64,000 bases of DNA from Eutypella sp. D-1 (lineage: Eukaryota; Ascomycota; Sordariomycetes; Xylariales; Diatrypaceae): positions 124,001 through 188,000 of the forward strand of contig JAJTTP010000017.1 of NCBI GenBank assembly GCA_023313575.1, in the 5' to 3' direction. The notes under the pieces are model-generated. The model was not told the origin of the DNA and ran no database searches. It saw only the letters and a program-made list of their open reading frames with translations. Positions 56,675 to 64,000 of the stretch are shown here, piece by piece. Both the position numbers and the translations under genes were made by a program. Within the stretch, counting starts at the first letter, position 1; every line of letters begins with the position of its first letter.

Positions 56675-58039
56675 GTGGGCGGGAGAGGCTCGTTGTATAA
56701 AGCCTAGGAAGGATCGTTCTAAATTATCTTTCCGTAAATAGTAATTCTATGAGGTTGTGAATGGTCATTTTCTACGACGGGGGAGCCCTGCACCAACCGA
56801 CCTGGCTGGCTCTTCCTGACTTATTGATTTACTATCTATCTACCGTGTTTGGACTTCCTTTCTTTCTACTTTACTCTTTCTATTTCGCCCTTGCCATACT
56901 GATTGACGCTTGTCGTTATGCCTCCTCTCATTCTCCCCCAAACGCCGCCGCCCCCCCCCCCCCCTCTAAATTCTCCTTACGACGGTCTTCAATCGACTCT
57001 TACAGGCAGAAGCAAATGTCCGTCGGCCCCAAACCACCATGGCTACAGTCATTACGGACGAATAACCATGTTGTCACACCCAACAGCCAGCCAGGTACAC
57101 CACTCAGCTACCCACTCACTCCCTTTCCTCATCTTAACTCATGCAGTTGTCAAGTCATACAACATAAAGCAACCTTCTTTCACCACTTTCATCCTTCAAA
57201 GCGGAGATCCGAGGGGGAGACCCCCCTCCCCTCCCTTACGACGGGTCCTCTCGTATACTCTTGGGGGGTTTTATAAGCTGAATAAGCTCACCTATATCCC
57301 CCCCCCCTCCCCCACCAAACCAAACCAAACCAAACCCTCTCCTCCAGCCTCTCATCTTTGCTCTGACTACCACATGCATCTGTCTACCTATCTCTCTCCG
57401 TATTCTCTATCAACGCACCCCATGTCATCTCCCCCCCTCTTCCACCCAACCCCCGGCCGTCTACTTGACTTACAACCCCCAACCCTTCTTTCTTACACAC
57501 TGCAGCTGGAGGTCAGGATCTACTTATCATAAAAGTCACCATATCCTCTACGACCGTACGGAGATAGCGTAAAGTACGTATAACGTGTTTTAAATATGCC
57601 GGGACCGGAGTAGGTTATATATATATATAAGTCCGGGACTTGATATTGATATTGTTTTCTTTTGGCCTGGGATTCCTTTTTCTTTTTTTTTGCCCTTTCC
57701 TGTCCGTTTCCTTTCTAATATCTCGAGGTGGAACCTTCCCTGATTTTTAGTTGTCATTTCTTGTTTTAACACATGCCTGTCTGTGTCGTAATCATGCCCA
57801 TCGATCCATCGATCCATCCATCGTTTCCATATCATTAGAATCCGACGCGGAGTTAACCTTTTCCCCCCGTAGATCCCCTGATATATACATAAAAGTCCGG
57901 TTTGGTCCCACCCCCAGCCTTCCACTCGCAGTCCTCTTTTTTTTCTCTTTTTCCTTCCTTTTTTCTTTTTGGTACTGTAAGTCACACCTATCACACTTTC
58001 GATCTCTTGATAAGCTTTTATCTGCTGCCCGGCACTCTC
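56675..58039. other. convergent intergenic region
   Basis: Between MAK11 (plus) and the INSIG-like gene (minus). Pyrimidine-rich, with C runs near 56950 and 57300 and an AT run at 57616..57629. Long plus frames (56761..57276 and 56903..57532) overlap each other in different phases and are mostly low-complexity Pro/Ser/Leu, so I do not call them genes. Confidence 0.6.
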
Positions 58040-59806
58040 TTAGGCACCCACGCCATCGTCCCTCTTCCTCGCCTGGGAGCTACCGCCGTGGAGGGCGAGC
58101 CAGCGCCCGATATTCCCGAAGCAGACGCAGCAGCAGAACAGGACGCTGAGCATCCAGACAGCGGACTCGAGGTTATTCCTGCCGACGCCGACATGTCCCG
58201 CGCTCCCACCACCACCACTACTCGCAGAAGAAGCAGCAGCAGCGGACCCATCATCGCCCAGCAGCGACGCGAACGCGGATGAGGACTCGTTGAAGGCACC
58301 GCCTCCCCAGGCACCACCACCATCTACATCACCGCTGCCGCCGCCTAGGAAAAGGAGCCAGGGGGACAGTGGCACGGAGGCCGGGACCAGGAAGAGCGCG
58401 GACCCGGCGACGCCGACGGCGCCGGCCATCAGGAGGCCCGGCACCGAGCGGTCGATCAGGTACCAGAGGACGGGGTTCACGAGAGCGAGGGCCGTCGAGA
58501 CTTGCAGCGTCGAGTCCCAGGAAAGCTTGCGCTGTTTTTTTCTTCGGTGTTAGCAGATTTGGTAAGTGAGTCGAGGAGGGAGGGGGGAGAAAAGGAGATA
58601 TATGTGGAGAAGAATGGTTGTGTTTTTGTGGGGGGGGGAACCTACCATGGCAAACGCGATGCCGGCGAACGCCCCGATGCCCCTGACAGCGAGTGACCAG
58701 TCGGGGGCAGGAACCGCGGGCTCCTTCTCCGGCCCGTCGGCAGCACAAGCAGCCGCCGTCGCCGCAACGCCGCCTAATTCACCAGCCCCGGAGGCGCCGC
58801 CGATACTCGCGGCCGATTTCCGCCGTGCCGCCGGCCCGTCTCCTCCTGCTCCTCCTGCTCCGATGGCCGCGGCCGCATCCTCCTCTTTCCGTCTGCCGAC
58901 GCCGCCCTCCCACACGCCGTCGAACCACGGCAGAAGACCACCGAGAACGACGCCCGATACGCCCCAGAAGGCGAGGTACCGCCAGTCGTAGCCGGCGATA
59001 GTGCCTGGCGGCGGCCGGCGGTGGGCATGAGCGTGGTCGCCGTGCGCAAAGCCGAAGCGGTCTAGTACCCGCGCGACGAGGACGCCGTACAGGGCGCCGA
59101 GGGCGGAGAGCAGGAGGCCGCGGGCGGCGAGGCGGGCGGCTAGCGCGGGCGTGGAGAGCTGTGAAGGGGCGGGCCGGGCGGGGGGCGCAGCGGGGTTCTG
59201 CGGGACCAAGACGTCGGGGCGCTGGAGCAGCGAAGAGCGCCGCGCGCCCATGACGGCGGCTGCGTATTGCGAGGACCGCCGCCTCTTCTCGATCCGTATC
59301 GCGGTGCGGTCGTCGTCGTCGTCGTCCTCTTCCTCGAAGTCATCATCGTCCTCGTCGTACATGGCGGAGGCCTCGTTGTCGTCGGGACCTAGACCCAGGT
59401 CAAAGCCGCTCGGCACGGAGCGAACGGGGATCTCGGCGCCGGTGCCCCAGGGCGTGCCGGGCGACGAGATCCGGTCGGGACCGTAGGTGTTAGGCGTGTA
59501 GATACCCATAAGGGTAGAACCGGTTAGGTTGAGGATAGACTGGGCGCGGCTTATGGAGGACGAGCCGGCGCCGGATTCGGAGGGCGTGGCGGCGGCGGCG
59601 GCGACATGGAGGTTATTCTTGGTGGCTAGGAGGCGGGAGTTGAGGGACTCGAGGTTCAGGGCGGGCGGACGGTTGCGGGTGGGACTCGGGGACTCGCTAT
59701 CGTCCTGGTCTTCTGGGGGCGTCGGCTCGCGTACGTTGAGGTCGAAGGGCCGGCGGGGAATGGGCCGGATCAGCGGCGGACCGCTGTCGTTTTGGGAGTC
59801 TGACAT
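58040..59806 (-). CDS. INSIG-family ER membrane protein
   Basis: Exon 1 is 59806..58646 and exon 2 is 58531..58040. The 114-bp intron (GTAGGT, ACAG) joins in phase 0 to give 550 aa. A long disordered N-terminus includes an acidic run (about residues 150-170, Glu/Asp) after SILNLTGSTLMGIYTPNTYGP. About six membrane segments follow, including LAARGLLLSALGALYGVLVARVL, YLAFWGVSGVVLGGLLPWFDGVW, IGAFAGIAFAMRKLSWDSTLQ (spanning the splice junction) and a final VWMLSVLFCCCVCFGNIGRW. GIAFAMRKLSWDSTLQ and NPVLWYLIDR are characteristic of INSIG domains. INSIG proteins hold SREBP-SCAP in the ER or regulate HMG-CoA reductase in response to sterols (Ins1 in fission yeast, Nsg1/2 in budding yeast). Two large Gly/Ala/Ser-rich insertions between helices are unusual. 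Confidence 0.9.
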
Positions 59807-62800
59807 TTGGGAGGGGGGATCCGTGGGGGATCCGTATGAGGAGAAAGTAAGAAGCCGGGCAAGCTATGACCGATTGGATTTGAGGATGTCGTGTTGTGTT
59901 GTACACATACACACACACGCACACACACAGCGGATCCGATCAGATAGTAGTCGTAAGTAGTGATAGTACGGAGTGGTAGCAAACAAACGGGTATATGGGT
60001 CTCGAGTGAGCGTCGATTTATTCCTGAGCCTGAAAGCTTTGCGGACACAACACCAGACACACAACACGAGTTTGTAGAAGGTGCAAGATGTACCGAGTCA
60101 AGGGTCCAGCAGAGTCCAGTAGATCCAGGAAAAAAGTGGGAAATATCGACCGGGGGAGGGTATCCGAGTCAAGTACTTCCTTCGTAAATAGATACGAGTA
60201 GAAGATACGAGTATATACTGGCTTGAACTGGTATATTCGGTGTCTTCGGTGTCTTCGGTGTCCACGGGAAACGAATGTTACGGGAAATGCTCGTATAATA
60301 AGACAAAGATTGACAGACAAGAACCGAAACCCCCCCTTCTAGAGCTCTAGTTGTTGATCGGCAACGCAACGGATAGATAACGCTAAAGATGTCGTGTGTC
60401 TTCTGGGGTGCCTTCTAGTAAGGTTAAGTTAAGTAAGTGGTGTCTTAGATATCTTAGATAGACACTGTATATATAATATGTATGTGCATGTGTATGTGTC
60501 TTAGATATGTCGTCTTTAAATGGTTAGGACATGCGCTAGTCGAAAATATGTAAAATAAAAACAGAAACTCAGAAAGAGCCGCTCTCGTCTTTATTATGTT
60601 TAAGGGTATTCCCAAATTGGAAGCAGGTAGGTAGGTATGTTGGGTTTCTATTGCTGGTTCCGTTGGGACATGGAGACATCCACGGATGGGAACACACAGC
60701 GCAATATGGGTCGATGATAAGACGGGAATCGGATGGCATGTATGGGCCGAGACGAACTTTATAAAATGTAAATAGGGGTTAAGTGAGAAGAAGTGGTCAA
60801 GTCGGGTAGGTAACTACATATATCCCAGGTTTTCAAGATATAATGCAAGATACAATATAAGATATAATATAAACCTGGAAGCAGCGAGCAATAATCCGAT
60901 ATAGTTGCACTTTTCCTTGGACTCTACCGTGCCTACCTAAGTACTTAAATGCAAATTTGTATACCCCAAATACCCAAATACCTTGCTTTCCAGGGCTGCT
61001 ACATATGAATGCCGGCCGCTGCTGTTGCTGCACCATGCCCAGGTAGGTGTCTAACTACTAGAGCTCTAGGTAGGTACATACTTAGGTATGTCGCATGCCC
61101 CCAAGCCCAGGTACCCACATAAACGCTGCATGATGGGCACAGAGGAAAATGTAATATCTTTGATTTACCCCTGTTCTGATTGGCCTTGCCAAGACGTCCA
61201 TAAAAGGCCACTAACCCCAATTCATAAGTTGTGCAGGTTCCACCTAACGCTTGCAGGCTTTACTAGGAGGGCGAGAGGGGGGAGCGCCTAGCGTTTTTGT
61301 CAGCCAACCTAGCTAGCAAGCGCCAGCCCAACTTCGGAGTCTCGCGGCGCCGGCGCCGGCGGGTGAGGCGGACGGAGAGAGAGGGAGGCCCTGGGATGAG
61401 ATGGGAGCGCGGATGATCATCCCTGGCTTTTTTTTGCCCACTACCCGTGACCGACCACCACCGACGGGGAGCTCGGGATAATACCTACCTACCTTAGGTA
61501 CCTACTTAGCAGCTTAGGTAGGTACTTAACGTACATAAGTACTTGCATGTGCATATTCAGTTTCAGTGGTGCAGGTAGGTGAATTTAGCACGTTTGTACA
61601 ACTCCTCATGTTTGAGGAGGTCTCGTGAGAATAATCCTAAGAGGTTTTGCAATCTAGTTATTACCTAGAAGCTCCGGTCAGTTTAAAGAGAAGGATTTCT
61701 TTTCGGCAGTCCTGGCCTACAAATTGGTGTTCCGTTGAAATCACATGGATTCTAGATCGGACCTATCAAGACGGAGATATTGCAGCTGCAGCGGCAGCGA
61801 TGCAAGCCGTTATGCATGCCCAGCGATATCCTTTTACAACCGGGGGGGGAAGCTTGTGACGTTTTCCGATGGGTTCCAAGCTTGGTTGAGGAGGTTTATT
61901 TGTGTGGTCTCTCCTGTATGGTCCTGTATGTAGCCTAAAGTAAAGGGGACTTGTCTCCCTGTCTCACTTCCTTTTTCCTCTCCAAGTCCTTTTTGACCTC
62001 GTGCCCTTCCTCCCTTCGTCTCCTTCTGTGTCCCCCCCCCAAAAAAACTCCTGTCACATGCCAGAATCCTATCCCGGCTGTAACCTTCTTCACGTGTGGG
62101 GCCGTATGAAATCTGAGCCCATCTGGCTCGTCTCGCTTGTTCAAGGGTTTACTGGGCGGCGCCAGGCGCCTTACCCCACACCACACTGCGCAGGATCTGA
62201 AGACGATACTTCAGGGTTTTTGTTATTAGTCAATTAGTGGACCTCTTTCTTTTACGGCATGACAACGATACTTGCTGATACGTAAACATCCCATGCCCAT
62301 CCATCTGCAGTATGATGTTATTCACGTTTGGTACGATTTCCTCAAACCACCACCCCCGACATCCAAAGAAAATCAGACCGGTGATCATCAACGCGCTTCT
62401 TCGTTCTTACTTTTATTTTTGGTCAGCTTGCCCGGCTACCAGAATGCGTAAAAGATCAGACATCTCTCTTTCCCTCTTTCTGTCTTTCTCTCCACACCTT
62501 CGTACATACACCAAATGTTCTATCCGAAGGCCCAATAATTGGCCGTAAACGCATGCGAGGGTACCACCACATAAACAGGACGTTGTACCCCTAACGTCGT
62601 CTAAAAAAGCAGGCGGGGTTGTTGTGTATACGGGGTATGTGCCTATCATGCGACTTAAAGAAAGGGTTACTCCAAAATGGTACTGCATAGCATATGGAGA
62701 CCTGACAGTAGGTATCCGGCTTCCCCTAATCCCATTTCTCGAAGGTGGGCAAGGAGAGGGGAGGGGAGGGGAAAGGTAATGGATACGGTATCCATGGATG

Positions 62801-63441
62801 TAGCTGGTTGGATTGTGGTACTACATCGTGGTGGCGGTAATTCATAAGAGCCTAAACGCCATCCCGAGAAGACCGAAAAAAGGGGCATGGATAACTCTTC
62901 CATAAAAGCACAAAGTAACAGACATCCGATGCAACGCGGGGCAGCCATAACTAACTATGTATTATATGTGCGCGAGTTGGAAGCGTCTCGGAATCACCCA
63001 TAGATAGACGAAGACACCCACCACCACCACCACCATCCATAGGCTCTCTAAAGTCGAACCTCCGTCCCCCTCCAATAGGTGTGTAATTTATGCGGACAGA
63101 ATGAGCCAGATCCCCCTCTCCCTAGGTCAAATCTTAAGTGGTGGGTAGTAAAAAGTAAGACCGACCATCCGAGGATTCAATGAGAGCATGGGAGGGAGGC
63201 AAATAGGAGAAGATGAAATCTGCTCAAGCAATTATTATTCTGCACCTGCATATCGCGTTAGGTTCGTAAAATGCACAAAACAGCGAAGGCTGAAGCATAG
63301 CCAGCCTTAATAGCTTACCCTTCCTCGACTCGGATTGATCCACAGCCGAAGATCGATTTATTCACATGTATATATGTAAGTATGTAAAATGCCATGCATG
63401 CAAACAACAGCACACACATACACACGGACAGCCGGGCCTTC
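59807..63441. other. 3.6-kb intergenic region
   Basis: Upstream of the INSIG-like gene and downstream of the edge gene. It contains a 9-bp triplicated repeat at 60236..60262, TACCTAGGTA-type words (61060..61090 and 61480..61545) and a GA-rich stretch near 62755. No supported ORF. Confidence 0.6.
60236..60262. repeat. 9-bp perfect tandem repeat, three copies
   Basis: TTCGGTGTC occurs three times without interruption, about 430 bp upstream of the INSIG-like start codon. Confidence 0.95.
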
Positions 63442-64000
63442 CTATGTTCCCGACAAGCACACAACCCGACGGCCCCTCTCCTCTTCCTCATCTGCGTAGT
63501 ACGAGACGAAGCACCGCTTAGCCCACTCCTCGAGGGCGGCGTTGTCGGCCCTGTCCGGGGCGGCGCGCGGGCCGACCTCGTCCTGCTGCTGCTGCCGCCG
63601 CAGGCCGGATGCGCCGTCGTGGACGAGCCGGAGGACGTCGAGGCGCCGGAACGCGCGCGCGCTCGCCGTGTCCGACGCGTAGAGTAGCAGTGCGCCCGCT
63701 ATTGCTGCCGCTGCCGCCAGGCTTAGCAGGCCCGCTAGTAGGATCGCTGGTACGTACGTCATCCGGTAGAAGTCGCGCCGCTCGACGCCTCGTACCTCGA
63801 AGTAGTAGTCCGGGCGGCGGTCCCGAGGTGGTGGCGACGGCGACGGCGACGGCGGCGATGAAAAGGAGGATGAGGAAGAGGAGGAGGGGTTCCCGCTTCC
63901 CGCTCCAGTCGCCGCTACGTTGTACATCATCTGCTCCGCGGCCGCCGACGCGTACAGGAAGTTCAGCGCATAGGTCTGGAAGTCCAGAGGCCGGGTGCAC
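63442..64000 (-). CDS. C-terminal part of an unrecognised membrane protein (partial)
   Basis: The open frame enters from the right edge and ends at 63442, giving about 186 C-terminal residues. An ATG at 63930 is internal, because upstream codons continue in frame to the window edge (RPLDFQTYALNFLYASAAAEQ). A Ser/Pro linker encoded by simple repeats is followed by YYFEVRGVERRDFYRMTYVP. A strong membrane segment (ILLAGLLSLAAAAAIAGALLLYA) comes next, then a charged C-terminal tail with QQQQ. I do not recognise the family. The arrangement suggests a multi-span protein whose last helix and cytosolic tail are seen here. Confidence 0.65.
   Translation of the reverse strand, partial: CTRPLDFQTYALNFLYASAAAEQMMYNVAATGAGSGNPSSSSSSSFSSPPSPSPSPPPRDRRPDYYFEVRGVERRDFYRMTYVPAILLAGLLSLAAAAAIAGALLLYASDTASARAFRRLDVLRLVHDGASGLRRQQQQDEVGPRAAPDRADNAALEEWAKRCFVSYYADEEEERGRRVVCLSGT

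Noticed and set aside
56761..57532. Two overlapping plus-strand ORFs (171 and 209 codons)
   Set aside because: They occupy the same pyrimidine-rich DNA in different phases, and both are low-complexity Pro/Ser/Leu.
1..64000. tRNA, 5S rRNA and CRISPR arrays
   Set aside because: By eye, no B-box match on either strand had a supporting T-stem and acceptor stem. No 5S-like sequence and no spaced direct repeats were seen. A covariance-model scan would be decisive.
1..64000. Secondary-metabolite or new defence gene cluster
   Set aside because: No PKS, NRPS, terpene synthase, cluster regulator, NLR or nuclease set is present. The NmrA-like oxidoreductase stands alone among housekeeping genes.

Overview
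The window is nuclear DNA of a filamentous ascomycete, most likely a Sordariomycete. Protein genes carry zero to three short GT-AG introns (54-290 bp) with fungal CTAAC/CTAAT-type branch sites. The gene content (PAN1, EAF1/vid21, sphingolipid C9-methyltransferase, Golgi pH regulator, PEX26, DMA1-type FHA-RING protein) is that of Pezizomycotina. Coding sequence is GC-rich. Intergenic DNA is AT-richer and full of microsatellites, homopolymer tracts and TACCTAGGTA-like words. I cannot name the species.

Layout: a putative type II membrane glycosyltransferase (minus, 362-2018); a 4.3 kb gene-free stretch with palindromes; a DMA1-like FHA-RING ubiquitin ligase (plus, 6359-8341); an OAC1-like mitochondrial carrier (plus, 10468-11713); CTU2/NCS2 for tRNA thiolation (minus, 12294-13676); an aminoglycoside-phosphotransferase-fold kinase (minus, 14137-15462); a secreted, probably GPI-anchored six-cysteine protein (plus, 17821-18684); a Golgi pH regulator homologue (minus, 19734-21380); mitochondrial ribosomal protein mL46 (plus, 22789-24094); two peroxisome biogenesis genes side by side, PEX11-like (plus, 26069-27058) and PEX26-like (plus, 28979-30462); an NmrA/isoflavone-reductase-like Rossmann protein (minus, 31423-32439); PAN1 (minus, 34246-38892); sphingolipid C9-methyltransferase (minus, 40353-42371); splicing factor SPP2 (minus, 45086-46279); NuA4 scaffold EAF1/vid21 (plus, 48095-53253); ribosome-assembly factor MAK11 (plus, 54791-56674); an INSIG-family ER protein (minus, 58040-59806); and the C-terminal part of an unrecognised membrane protein running off the right edge (minus, 63442-64000).

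Most of these are conserved housekeeping genes and do not form a biosynthetic cluster. Recurrent themes are gene expression (CTU2, mL46, SPP2, EAF1, MAK11), peroxisomes (PEX11, PEX26) and membranes or lipids (C9-methyltransferase, INSIG, GPHR). Eleven genes needed exon joining; ten joins are clear from frame and splice signals, and one (kinase intron 1) is less certain. I see no tRNA, rRNA, CRISPR array, intact transposon or obvious new defence-like system. The best leads are two upstream ORFs (OAC1, mL46), in-frame introns that a naive ORF call would keep as protein (PAN1, EAF1), a nested palindrome in the SPP2/EAF1 divergent promoter, several perfect tandem repeats, and the adjacent peroxin pair.
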